This document shows, one piece after another, positions 16,400 to 43,040 of a stretch of DNA of 64,000 nucleotides; the first letter of the stretch is position 1, and every line of letters starts with the position of its first letter. The stretch is from NCBI RefSeq assembly GCF_001667145.1, contig NZ_LZIF01000116.1:248001-312000 (forward strand), given 5' to 3'. Under the pieces are notes generated by a model. It was not told the DNA's origin and made no database searches. It saw only the letters and a list, made by a program, of their open reading frames with translations. This DNA comes from Mycobacterium sp. 852002-51971_SCH5477799-a. GTDB taxonomy: Bacteria; Actinomycetota; Actinomycetes; Mycobacteriales; Mycobacteriaceae. The position numbers and the translations under genes are program-made.

Positions 16400-16831
16400 A
16401 TGACAAGCCCTTCCGCACCGGCATCCGCCGAAGACAAGGACCCGGCCGCCGATCTCGAGCCGGGGACGACGCCGTACTACGCGCGGATGCACAAATGGAT
16501 CAAGCGTGCCGTGCTGGTGTGCTTGGTGGCCCTCGTGATCGAGGGCGCCTTCACGTTGCCGTTCATGGCGGTCTACTACGGCTACCCGACGCTGAGCCTC
16601 ACCCAGATCTGCAGTGAGCTGCTCAAGATCCGGTACTCCAACGACACGCTCGAGTGCAAGTACCCCTACCCGCCGTTCGGCCCGCCCGAGGGCGCCGAGG
16701 GCAAGGCCACCGCGCAGGACGTGTGGGGCATCCAGCCGATACCCAAGTACCACCGGCTGGGATTCCGCGAACTCGTCAAGATCCACAACGACAGGCTGGC
16801 CCGCCAAGCCCAGGCGGCGCCGCACCCATGA
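16400..16831 (+). CDS. Single-pass membrane protein, operon subunit (143 aa)
   Basis: A 143-residue protein with an acidic N-terminal cytosolic segment, one strong membrane helix (about residues 31-55, [22 protein letters not shown]) and an extracytoplasmic domain containing two Cys (QICSELL and [11 protein letters not shown]) that could form a disulfide. AGCAAGGAG precedes the ATG. It follows paralogue 2 by 14 bp and appears to be another subunit or accessory factor of the same membrane system. No family recognised. Confidence 0.78.
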   Translation: MTSPSAPASAEDKDPAADLEPGTTPYYARMHKWIKRAVLVCLVALVIEGAFTLPFMAVYYGYPTLSLTQICSELLKIRYSNDTLECKYPYPPFGPPEGAEGKATAQDVWGIQPIPKYHRLGFRELVKIHNDRLARQAQAAPHP

Positions 16832-16844
16832 ACGGGCTGAACCG

Positions 16845-17903
16845 TTGATCCATCGGGTCGTTCAGTGGACGACGGGCAACGTCGGCAAGAGCTCGGTCAA
16901 GGCCATAGTCGCCAACCCGACGCTCGAGCTCGTCGGGTGTTACGCCTGGTCGCCGGAGAAGGCCGGACATGATGTCGGCGAGCTGTGCGGGATCGAACCA
17001 CTGAATGTCAAGGCCAGCAACGACATCGACGCACTGCTCGCGCTCAAGCCGGACTGCGTGGTCTACAATCCGATGTTCGCCGACGTCGACGAGCTGGTCC
17101 GCATCCTCGGCGCGGGCATCAACGTGGTGGGCACGGCGGGGTTCATCACCGGTCACTTCCTCGGCGCGGGACGTGAGCGCATCGCCCAGGCCTGCGAGGA
17201 CGGCGGGTCGACCATCTTCGGCAGCGGCATCAACCCCGGTTTCATCCAATTGTTCGCCATCGTGTCGGCGGGACTCTCCGACCGGGTGGACAAGGTGTCG
17301 GTACTCGAATCCTTCGATACCACGATTTACAACTCCCCCGCGACCGAAATACCCATGGGCTTCGGCTATCCCATCGATCAACCGGACCTCCCGGCCATCA
17401 CCGAGAAGGGGTCCGGCATCTTCCGCGACGGCGTGTTGCTGCTCGCCGATGCCCTCGGAGTCGAGCTCGACGAAGTTCGCTGCGAAGCCGAGTACGCCGC
17501 GACCACCGAAGATCTGCACTTGCCCGGCGACTGGACCATCGCGAAGGGTTGCGTCGCCGGCATCCACGTTCGCTGGAAAGGGGTGTTGGCCGACCGCGAG
17601 GTCATCGAAATCGGTGGGCGATGGCGCAAAGGCCAAGCACTGCAGCCAGATTGGCCGCTGGACATGGGCTATACGGTTGAGGTGCAGGGCCGACCGACGA
17701 TCAAGACCACATTGAGCTTTCTGCCACCACCGGACTTTGAGGGCCAGACGCTAGACGACTACATCATGTTGGGCCTCACCATCACCGCCGTGCCGGCGAT
17801 CACCGCGATACCCGCCGTCGTCGCCGCTCCTCCCGGCATCGTCACCTACAACGACCTACCGCTGCTACTTCCGCGCGGAGTGCTACGCACCAACGCTCGA
17901 TAG
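16845..17903 (+). CDS. DapB-like NAD(P)-dependent oxidoreductase, paralogue C
   Basis: A 352-residue protein of the same family as 8222-9304 and 10973-12076, with the Rossmann start RVVQWTTGNVGKSSVKAI and the mid-protein GSGINPGFIQLF. The only in-frame start near the Rossmann fold is TTG at 16845. An ATG at 16828 overlaps the stop of the preceding gene (ATGA) as expected for a coupled start, but it is in another frame and stops after six codons; a single-base deletion in that leader would explain this. It belongs to the NorD/NorQ operon and links the oxidoreductase family directly to the membrane system. Confidence 0.78.
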   Translation: MIHRVVQWTTGNVGKSSVKAIVANPTLELVGCYAWSPEKAGHDVGELCGIEPLNVKASNDIDALLALKPDCVVYNPMFADVDELVRILGAGINVVGTAGFITGHFLGAGRERIAQACEDGGSTIFGSGINPGFIQLFAIVSAGLSDRVDKVSVLESFDTTIYNSPATEIPMGFGYPIDQPDLPAITEKGSGIFRDGVLLLADALGVELDEVRCEAEYAATTEDLHLPGDWTIAKGCVAGIHVRWKGVLADREVIEIGGRWRKGQALQPDWPLDMGYTVEVQGRPTIKTTLSFLPPPDFEGQTLDDYIMLGLTITAVPAITAIPAVVAAPPGIVTYNDLPLLLPRGVLRTNAR

Positions 17904-17913
17904 GAGGACTCAG

Positions 17914-18330
17914 ATGCCTGAAGAACCCTCGCTCCATCACGTCGTGTTCGCCGTGGCGCCGGAACGACATGCCGCAACGACACAGATGTTCAGCGATCTC
18001 GGATTCCTCTTCGAGCCCCTGCGGCTGGCCGAGCTCGGCCTGGACATCCACCTCGACTGGGATCGGGGCATCGAGCTGATCAGCCCGATCCCCGGGTCGA
18101 CCGGCGAGGTCGCCGTCTCGGTCACAGAGTTCCTCGAGCGTCACGGCGACGGCGTGTTCACCGTGGTGATCGGAGTTCCGGAAGCCGCCAAGGCCGACGC
18201 CGTCGCCGAGCGCTACGGCGCGACAACGCGATTCCGGCAACGCATGGAGGGCGGAGGCACCTACCTCGACGAAAACGACGTGTCGATCCTGGGACTGCCA
18301 CTGACATTCCTGGCAACCAACATCCCGTGA
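17914..18330 (+). CDS. VOC (glyoxalase/dioxygenase superfamily) protein
   Basis: A 138-residue vicinal-oxygen-chelate fold protein. The two beta-alpha-beta halves are visible (LHHVVFAVAPER to WDRGIELISPIP, and GVFTVVIGVPEA onward). The His in LHHVVF and the Glu in GIELISP fit the first metal-ligand pair, although the second half lacks an obvious pair, so metal binding is uncertain. Members act as methylmalonyl-CoA epimerases, glyoxalases or ring-cleavage enzymes; the substrate here is not predictable. It follows the DapB-like gene by 10 bp in the same operon, with AGGAGG before the ATG. Confidence 0.78.
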   Translation: MPEEPSLHHVVFAVAPERHAATTQMFSDLGFLFEPLRLAELGLDIHLDWDRGIELISPIPGSTGEVAVSVTEFLERHGDGVFTVVIGVPEAAKADAVAERYGATTRFRQRMEGGGTYLDENDVSILGLPLTFLATNIP

Positions 18331-18341
18331 TTGGAGACGGC

Positions 18342-18407
18342 ATGGCTGGTTTCGGCGCCGATCGAAGTACTGCCAAAGCGCTACCAGCCAAGCTGGTTTC
18401 GGCCTAA
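18342..18407 (+). CDS. Possible very small ORF (21 aa) between VOC and P450 genes
   Basis: An ATG at 18342 with GGAG seven bases upstream opens a 21-codon frame ending TAA at 18405-18407, just inside the ribosome binding site (AAGGAGG) of the P450 gene. The peptide is mildly basic with no clear helix or motif. It may be a coupling leader for the P450 or a chance frame. Confidence 0.25.
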   Translation: MAGFGADRSTAKALPAKLVSA

Positions 18408-18416
18408 GGAGGCACG

Positions 18417-19643
18417 ATGACCGTCGACACCGCATCACCCAGCGTCTTCGACGCCGGCCTTCCGACGCTGCACTACGAAATCACCGACACCGTGCACGAG
18501 GTCGCCCCGCGCATCCACGAGGTGCGCACGAGGTCTCCGATAGCCATCGGACCGCTGGGACCCGAGGTGCTCGGTTACGAGCTCGCCCGCGGGATACTTC
18601 GCGACCCCCGGTTCGTTTTCCCGCCCGGCATGCACATGACCGCTCGCGGGATAACGTCCGGCCCGCTCTATGACCGGGTCCTCGGCACCATCCTGGGCAT
18701 GGAAGGCGAGCACCATCGACGGCTGCGCGGCCTGGTGTCCAAAGCCTTCACGCCGCGGGCTTCCGCACGCATGGAAGACACGATCGACGCGGTGATCAAC
18801 GGGTTGATCGACCAGGTCGCCGATGCCGGCCGATGCGATTTCGTCACCGACATCGCCCGGCCGTACCCGATCCCGATCATCTGTGCGCTGTTGGGCGCGC
18901 CTCCCCAGGATTGGGAGCAGTTTTCCCTGTGGGCCGAGGACATTTTCAAAATCGTGAGGTTGGACTCCGACCTGGCGAACGAGCAGCACATCGTGATGCG
19001 CGCATGGGACGAGTTCGACGCGTACATCGACGAGATGATCACCGAACGCCGGGGCCGGTTGACCGACGATTTGATCTCCGAACTGATCCGCGCCCAGGAC
19101 GACGGCGACCGGCTGAGCAACGCGGAGATGCGCATGCTGGCGTTCAGCATTCTCAGCGCCGGCACCGACACCACTCGCAATCAACTGGCCGCGTGCATGC
19201 ACGCGCTGTGTGATCATCCCGATCAACTGGCGATGCTGCGCGACGATTCCGGCCTCGCGATGCAAGCCGTCGAGGAATGCATGCGCCATTCGCCGGCGGT
19301 CTGCACCACGCTGCGCACCGTCCTGGACAACGTCACGTTCGCGGAGTACACGTTTCCGGCGGGCACCTTCATTTCGGTGAATACCTTTGCCGCGAACAGT
19401 GATCCAGAGGTCTACCCGCACCCGCACCGGTTCGACATCACCCGCGAGGAACCGCCGCCGATTCTGACCTTCGGCGGCGGCGCCCACTATTGCCTGGGCG
19501 CCAATCTCGCCCGAACGGAACTCGCCGGAGCCCTCAAAGTCATCGCCCGGCGCATGACCAATCCGCGCCGCGTGGCCACGGCACGCTGGAAACCGATGCT
19601 GGGATTGAGCGGGCCGGTCGAGCTGGAGATGGAGTTCGACTAG
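18417..19643 (+). CDS. Cytochrome P450
   Basis: A 408-residue P450 with all core motifs: I-helix SAGTDTTRNQ, K-helix ExxR in EECMRHS, and heme loop FGGGAHYCLGANLAR. A strong AAGGAGG site precedes the ATG. It is only distantly similar to the P450 at 4649-5863, so the block contains two different hydroxylases. It is the last gene of the run that starts at 12320; same-strand spacing (10-100 bp throughout) supports a single operon of membrane proteins, AAA/VWA chaperone, DapB-like oxidoreductase, VOC and P450. CYP family and substrate not assignable here. Confidence 0.92.
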   Translation: MTVDTASPSVFDAGLPTLHYEITDTVHEVAPRIHEVRTRSPIAIGPLGPEVLGYELARGILRDPRFVFPPGMHMTARGITSGPLYDRVLGTILGMEGEHHRRLRGLVSKAFTPRASARMEDTIDAVINGLIDQVADAGRCDFVTDIARPYPIPIICALLGAPPQDWEQFSLWAEDIFKIVRLDSDLANEQHIVMRAWDEFDAYIDEMITERRGRLTDDLISELIRAQDDGDRLSNAEMRMLAFSILSAGTDTTRNQLAACMHALCDHPDQLAMLRDDSGLAMQAVEECMRHSPAVCTTLRTVLDNVTFAEYTFPAGTFISVNTFAANSDPEVYPHPHRFDITREEPPPILTFGGGAHYCLGANLARTELAGALKVIARRMTNPRRVATARWKPMLGLSGPVELEMEFD

Positions 19644-22237
19644 CTAAGCGCGTCGTCCGCGGCCAGCTCGAGCAAACGGATCTCGCCGGTGGCGCCGTCG
19701 ACCTCCACCATGGCCCCCTGCGGCAGTGCCTTGGTGGCCCCCTGAACGTCGACGACACACGGAAACCCGAATTCGCGGGCCACCACGGCGGCGTGCGACA
19801 TCGGGCCGCCGAGTTCGGTCACGACGGCGGCGGCGTAACAGAACGCCGCGGTGTACCCGACGTCGGTCACCTCTGCGACAAGGATCTCACCGGGTTGCAG
19901 GTCGTCGATGGTTTCGGGCCGCACGATCCGCACCCGGCCGCGCACCCGTCCCCCGCAAACGCCGACACCACGCAAAGTGTCCCCGCTGGCCAGCGCGTCC
20001 GATGTGGTCGCGGTCGGCTGCCAGCTTCCGCTGAAGACCGTCGGCGGCGCCACCGCGACCAGCCGGCGTTGTTCGGCCCGGCGCCGCGCCACCAGCGCGC
20101 CCACGTCCGCAGGGAGTGCATCGAGTTCGTCGACAAGCAGATAGAAGACGTCATCGGCCGCGTCGAAAATCCCGGCATCGACCGACCTACGCCCATACTC
20201 GCGCAACAGCTTTCGCAGGACCCAGTTCGCCCGCACCACCTTGTCGCGGCGGACTTCACGATCCCGAAGTTGTTGGGTGGCCAGAGCCGCTATGGGCTTG
20301 GCGTGCAACGGGATCCGGGGCCGCTGGGGCTGCGGCGCGGATGACGCGCTCATTGCTCTGGTCACCATCCGCACGAGCAGCTCGGGATCGTCGGCGTAGC
20401 TGGTCGACAGCATCTCGAGCTCGGCCGGACCACGGTGCCCGATGAGCGCCAGCTCGTCTAGCAGGGCGGCATGGAATTCCGGCGCCTCAACGGCGAGCTT
20501 GTCGAGCCGATCGCCCGGTTCGGCCAGCAGCGCCGTGACTTTCGGATCGCGCTGCGCGACGACCACCAAGCGCTGCATCGCCTCGACGGAACGCGCGCTG
20601 ACCAATTCCGGTCCGCCGGGCGCGGCGACGTCTCGTCCGCATAAACCGCGCAGCAGCACGTTGAACGCCGCGCACAGCAGGAACGAGCCCGCCGCCAGCA
20701 CCCAGCCGTGCACCACCTGGTCACGCGCCAGCGAGATCAGGCTCAGCAGCCGACGATCGTCGAGCCCGGCGAGCTCGCCGTCGGCCAAGCGTTCCAGGCG
20801 ATCGACGTCGGCGACGAACTCGCGGGTGTCCAGGGGCGCGCCGGCGGACAGGCCGATCAGGTTGACGCCGAATACCCCGATGTTACGGATGGTCCGCAGT
20901 CGCTTGCGAAATCGGCCGTTGTCGGAGTGCGGATGTTCTTCACTGAAGATCGGCAGGGCGGCCATGCTCGGACCGAAGAACCCGCTATTGCTCACCACCG
21001 TCGTCGGCTTGACGAAAGGCACCGTTTCGGCCATGAAGTGTGCGGTGGTGATCGCGCCGTACAGTCGGTGGGCGAACACCGCGACCATGCGCATCGCGAT
21101 TTCGCGTTGGATCGTCCCGCCGGGCCGCAACCGCTCGGCGACGCACACGGCGCTGGCCCGCAGTCCGCGAACCGTCGCCGACGCCGACGCCGGCGAAAAG
21201 GGACCAGGCAGCGCCTCAGACAGGTTCGTGGCGAGGAAGGTGGGAAAACGCGGGTCGATCGGCGTGTCGAATTCCCCGTTATCCCCCGCTGCGCCTGCCC
21301 AAACGGGTTTGACGCCGTCGTCGCTCGGCGCGTCGACCGACGGTAGGTCCTGGATGTTGGCCAGCCGCCACGGCAGCGATACCACCCGATTGCCCACGGT
21401 TACCCGGCCGCGCACCGCCAGCACGAAATCCTGGACACATTCGCCGGATTCCCACGCCGGCTGAAACGCCCATTCTTCTGTCAGCCGCGAGGTGTCCATA
21501 AGCGCAACCCCCCGCACCAGGTGCAGCTCGGCCGGCTCGCGGCCAAGGCGCACGATTGGGCGGCGCAGCGCAGCGGCGATGTGCCGGAAGGTCAGGTCGC
21601 CCGAAGCGGCGAGATTCACTGGGCCACCGGCGACTTCGGTTTCAATGATGGCGCGGTTGAATAGCCGCAGCGCGTCGTCGAGGTGGACGACCTGCATCTG
21701 GCGATCGGCCGACCGGTCGGGGAACGCCGGCAACGCGAGCAGGCGGCGCACCCAGTTATCGACGCTTCGCCCCAAGATCAGCGCGGAGCGGATCGCGACC
21801 CATTCCGCTCCCGATTCCGCAAGCATCTGTTCGACTCGGGCTTTGGACCGGCCTTCGGCGCTGATCGGAGTCGTGACCTCGTGTTCGGCGTGCGGCACTG
21901 CCGTCCCGCCGTACACATGCGCTGATGACGCGAAAACGATTCGCCTAGAACCATTCTCGGCCATCGCTTCGAGCACGTTGCGGCTGCCGCCGATATTGAC
22001 CTGGTCGTCGTACCCGGAACCCTTCGCCCACGCGAGGTGCGCGACGACGTCCGCGCCGGCCAGGGCGCGTCGGACAGCCCCGGCGTCACGGATGTCGGCA
22101 GCAACGAAATCCGCTGCGCTCGGCCAGCTTTCGGGACGATGGCGGGCGATCCCCGCGACGTCGTGGCCCTGGCTGAGCAGCCGCGTGACGAGGCCGCGAC
22201 CGAGCACGCCGCTGGCCCCGGTGACCGCGATTCTCAC
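19640..22237 (-). CDS. NAD-epimerase/PEP-utilising swivel-domain fusion (Rv2047c-like)
   Basis: An 865-residue two-part protein, starting at a GTG. Residues about 1-290 form an extended-SDR/epimerase Rossmann domain (ITS motif TGASGVLGRG at the start, then FASSAHVYGG). The C-terminal 110 residues are a PEP-utilising-enzyme mobile domain with the phosphohistidine motif GGPMSHAAVVARE. The middle (for example FLATNLSEALPGPFSP) resembles the linker region of rifampin-phosphotransferase-like proteins. No ATP-grasp domain is present to phosphorylate the His, which is unusual. It lies 19 bp downstream of pks12 on the same strand, as in M. tuberculosis, so a role with the Pks12 product is plausible but unproved. 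Its stop overlaps that of the convergent P450 by 3 bp. Confidence 0.88.
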   Translation of the reverse strand: MRIAVTGASGVLGRGLVTRLLSQGHDVAGIARHRPESWPSAADFVAADIRDAGAVRRALAGADVVAHLAWAKGSGYDDQVNIGGSRNVLEAMAENGSRRIVFASSAHVYGGTAVPHAEHEVTTPISAEGRSKARVEQMLAESGAEWVAIRSALILGRSVDNWVRRLLALPAFPDRSADRQMQVVHLDDALRLFNRAIIETEVAGGPVNLAASGDLTFRHIAAALRRPIVRLGREPAELHLVRGVALMDTSRLTEEWAFQPAWESGECVQDFVLAVRGRVTVGNRVVSLPWRLANIQDLPSVDAPSDDGVKPVWAGAAGDNGEFDTPIDPRFPTFLATNLSEALPGPFSPASASATVRGLRASAVCVAERLRPGGTIQREIAMRMVAVFAHRLYGAITTAHFMAETVPFVKPTTVVSNSGFFGPSMAALPIFSEEHPHSDNGRFRKRLRTIRNIGVFGVNLIGLSAGAPLDTREFVADVDRLERLADGELAGLDDRRLLSLISLARDQVVHGWVLAAGSFLLCAAFNVLLRGLCGRDVAAPGGPELVSARSVEAMQRLVVVAQRDPKVTALLAEPGDRLDKLAVEAPEFHAALLDELALIGHRGPAELEMLSTSYADDPELLVRMVTRAMSASSAPQPQRPRIPLHAKPIAALATQQLRDREVRRDKVVRANWVLRKLLREYGRRSVDAGIFDAADDVFYLLVDELDALPADVGALVARRRAEQRRLVAVAPPTVFSGSWQPTATTSDALASGDTLRGVGVCGGRVRGRVRIVRPETIDDLQPGEILVAEVTDVGYTAAFCYAAAVVTELGGPMSHAAVVAREFGFPCVVDVQGATKALPQGAMVEVDGATGEIRLLELAADDALS

Positions 22238-22256
22238 AAAACGCCCTCACTCATGG

Positions 22257-40895
<18,639 letters not shown>

Positions 40896-41312
40896 CACAA
40901 ACCTCGCCTAACCCTCACCTAACGACATGCGGCCGTCTTTCACCGCCGGATGCGGTTTTCGCCGAGTGACGGAATTTGCTGCACGAGGCGACGCCGTTTC
41001 CCGTTCGACCAGCGTCGTGCTGCTCTCCGACCCAAGAATATTGCTGGTGAGTATGTCCAACTCCGATTGAATTTCAAAACGTCCGCTGCTCCCGGCTGCT
41101 ACGGGAGGACCGGCCTGGACAGATGCGCCGCGCCGCGCAAACAAAGTGTCACCGCGGGTGCCCGGTGCGCCCGCTGGACCGCGGTGCGCTGCAGACATGG
41201 CCCGACGCTCATGGCGCGACTGTACCCGGGTGGCCATAGCCGGTGGTCAGGCACATGTCGCCGACCGTTCAGCGCGGCGTCGGGGTCGGTCGGCCCGGGG
41301 CGGACGACGCGG
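40896..41312. other. Intergenic region upstream of pks12
   Basis: About 417 bases with no convincing gene. Frames that are open here on both strands lack ribosome binding sites and recognisable motifs. On the minus strand it should hold the pks12 control region; one promoter-like pair is listed separately. No palindrome or repeat stands out. Confidence 0.6.
41050..41077 (-). promoter_or_regulatory. Putative pks12 promoter
   Basis: On the minus strand TTGAAA (41072-41077) and CATACT (41050-41055) are 16 bases apart, giving a leader of about 145 bases before the pks12 ATG. It is the best sigma-A-like pair I see in the region, but matches of this quality occur by chance. Confidence 0.3.
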
Positions 41313-41663
41313 TCACACACCCGCTCGGCGCCATCCGTCGGCGGCCCGGGCGGCGTGGACCAGCGCGTCGCATAACCGGCGTAGCTCGGTGGTCCCGGCG
41401 CCTTCGTCGACCGCCGTGGCGACGTCCTCGGCCGCGCACCGCACCTGGTAAACGCGATCCGACAGGTCTGCAGCGTCCTCTGCCGTCAGCACCACCGCGT
41501 CGTCGGCCACCGCCGCCGCGCCATTCCGGTTCAACGACGCCCGTTGTTCGTACGCGCGCTGCCGGCACGACTGCCGGCAGTACTGGCGGCGGCGACCCAT
41601 CCCCGCATCCGTGACATCTCGGCCGCACCAGCGACAGGGCTGCGGGTGGCTACGGCGGCTCAC
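41313..41663 (-). CDS. Small Cys-motif protein (Rv2049c-like)
   Basis: A 116-residue basic protein beginning with GTG. The N-terminus contains a CxxC...CxxxC arrangement (PCRWCGRDV, then YCRQSCRQRAYEQR), typical of a small zinc-binding knuckle, followed by a helical, Ala-rich segment. Position between pks12 and divergent rbpA corresponds to Rv2049c of M. tuberculosis, which is shorter as I remember it (about 74 residues), so the C-terminal half may be variable. Function unknown; a nucleic-acid-binding or zinc-binding role is possible. Confidence 0.7.
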   Translation of the reverse strand: MSRRSHPQPCRWCGRDVTDAGMGRRRQYCRQSCRQRAYEQRASLNRNGAAAVADDAVVLTAEDAADLSDRVYQVRCAAEDVATAVDEGAGTTELRRLCDALVHAARAADGWRRAGV

Positions 41664-41741
41664 GCCAGCCGACTTTAGTCGGGTTTTCCCGGTGATCCCG
41701 GTATCATTGATGGTCGCGTCGCATATGCCGGCTTTGGCCGG

Positions 41742-41767
41742 GGAACTGCGCAGATCGCCGCAGCGTT
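41742..41767 (+). promoter_or_regulatory. ECF-sigma (SigE/SigH-type) promoter of rbpA
   Basis: GGAAC at 41742-41746 and GTT at 41765-41767 are separated by 18 bases, matching the mycobacterial SigE-type pattern (GGAAC-N18/19-GTT). It lies about 58 bases upstream of the rbpA start. This would place RbpA production under envelope-stress control; other promoters may exist. Confidence 0.5.
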
Positions 41768-41824
41768 TGCTAAATGATGACTTAGAGCCGCAGAGCTCCG
41801 AGAAGACCTGAAGGAGTGGCAGCC

Positions 41825-42160
41825 ATGGCTGATCGTGTACTGAGAGGCAGTCGCCTCGGGGCCGTGAGCTACGAGACCGACCGCAATCACGACCTCGCGC
41901 CTCGTCAGCTCGCGAAGTACCGCACCGAGAACGGCGAGGAGTTCGAGGTTCCGTTCGCCGATGACGCCGAGATCCCCGGCACCTGGCTGTGCCGTAACGG
42001 GTTGGAAGGCACTCTGATCGAGGGCGACCTGCCCGAGCCGAAGAAGGTGAAGCCGCCGCGCACGCACTGGGACATGCTGCTGGAGCGTCGCTCGGTCGAG
42101 GAGCTCGAGGAATTGCTGAAGGAGCGCCTCGAGATCATCAAGACCCGCCGTCGGGGCTGA
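41825..42160 (+). CDS. rbpA: RNA polymerase-binding protein RbpA
   Basis: 111 residues, the exact usual length. RbpA binds RNA polymerase and the principal sigma factor, stabilises the open complex and modulates rifampicin response in actinobacteria. Recognisable parts are the N-terminal MADRVLRGSRLGAVSYE, the central core domain (YRTENGEEFEVPFADDAEIPGTW), the basic linker EPKKVKPPRTHWDMLLERR and the C-terminal sigma-interaction helices (VEELEELLKERLE). GAAGGAG precedes the ATG at 41825; an upstream in-frame ATG at 41816 overlaps that site and is rejected. It is divergent from the Rv2049c-like gene and convergent with ppm1. Confidence 0.97.
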   Translation: MADRVLRGSRLGAVSYETDRNHDLAPRQLAKYRTENGEEFEVPFADDAEIPGTWLCRNGLEGTLIEGDLPEPKKVKPPRTHWDMLLERRSVEELEELLKERLEIIKTRRRG

Positions 42161-42182
42161 CCGCGAATCGAATCGGGCCTGC

Positions 42183-42977
42183 CTAGGTGCGGTTGCCGGC
42201 CCTGCTGGTCCGCGCGCCCGACCGCCGGCCCTGGATACCCCAGCGGGTGACCTTGACCAGGGCTTCGCGAATGTTGGATCCGCTCATCTTGGACACGCCG
42301 AGTTCGCGCTCCGTGAAGGTGATGGGCACCTCGGCGATGGCGAAACCGTTGCAGATCGTTCGCCAGGTCAGATCGATCTGGAAGCAATAGCCCTTGGAGT
42401 CCACCCCGGCGAGATCGATCGCTGCGAGCACCTCGCGACGATAGGCCCGATAGCCGGCGGTGATGTCGTGCACGCCGATGCCGAGCGCCAGCCTGGCGTA
42501 GGTGTTGGCCGTCCAGGACAGGGCCCAGCGCCGCTTCGGCCAGTTGCGAACCGTTCCGCCCTCGACGTAGCGCGACCCGATAGCCAGGTCCGCCCCGGCG
42601 TCGACGGCGTCGAGCAGCCGGTGCAGCTGTTCGGGCGCGTGGCTGCCGTCGGCGTCCATTTCGACCAGCACGGAGTAGTCGCGGCTCAACCCCCACGCGA
42701 AACCCGCCAGATACGCCGCGCCCAGGCCGTCCTTGGCGGTGCGGTGCATGACGTGGGTGCGGCCGGCGTCGGCCGCCGCCAGCTCCTCGGCGAGCTGGCC
42801 GGTGCCGTCGGGGCTGCTGTCGTCCACGACTAGCAGGTGCACGTGCGGGCAAGCGTCCTTGAGCCGCCGGTGGATGACCGGGAGGTTCTCCAGCTCGTTG
42901 TAGGTAGGGATGATCACCAAGACGCGCTGGCTGGGACGATTGCCTGGGACGTGTGGCGCCGGCTGGCCGGTGGTCAT
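42183..42977 (-). CDS. ppm1: Polyprenol monophosphomannose synthase Ppm1
   Basis: A 264-residue family-2 glycosyltransferase. It transfers mannose from GDP-mannose to polyprenol phosphate, giving the mannose donor for lipoglycans and protein mannosylation. Motifs are [23 protein letters not shown] and the metal-binding EMDADGSH (DxD), followed by [11 protein letters not shown] and FQIDLTWR. In M. tuberculosis this domain is the C-terminal half of a fused Lnt-Ppm1 protein (Rv2051c); here it is a stand-alone gene 63 bp downstream of lnt, as in M. smegmatis. No membrane segment is predicted, so membrane association may rely on contact with Lnt. Confidence 0.93.
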   Translation of the reverse strand: MTTGQPAPHVPGNRPSQRVLVIIPTYNELENLPVIHRRLKDACPHVHLLVVDDSSPDGTGQLAEELAAADAGRTHVMHRTAKDGLGAAYLAGFAWGLSRDYSVLVEMDADGSHAPEQLHRLLDAVDAGADLAIGSRYVEGGTVRNWPKRRWALSWTANTYARLALGIGVHDITAGYRAYRREVLAAIDLAGVDSKGYCFQIDLTWRTICNGFAIAEVPITFTERELGVSKMSGSNIREALVKVTRWGIQGRRSGARTSRAGNRT

Positions 42978-43040
42978 GTAGCTCCTCTGTGTCGCCCGAA
43001 ATCGATGCAGTGTCGGGCGTCCTGGTCGGACGGGGTGTGG

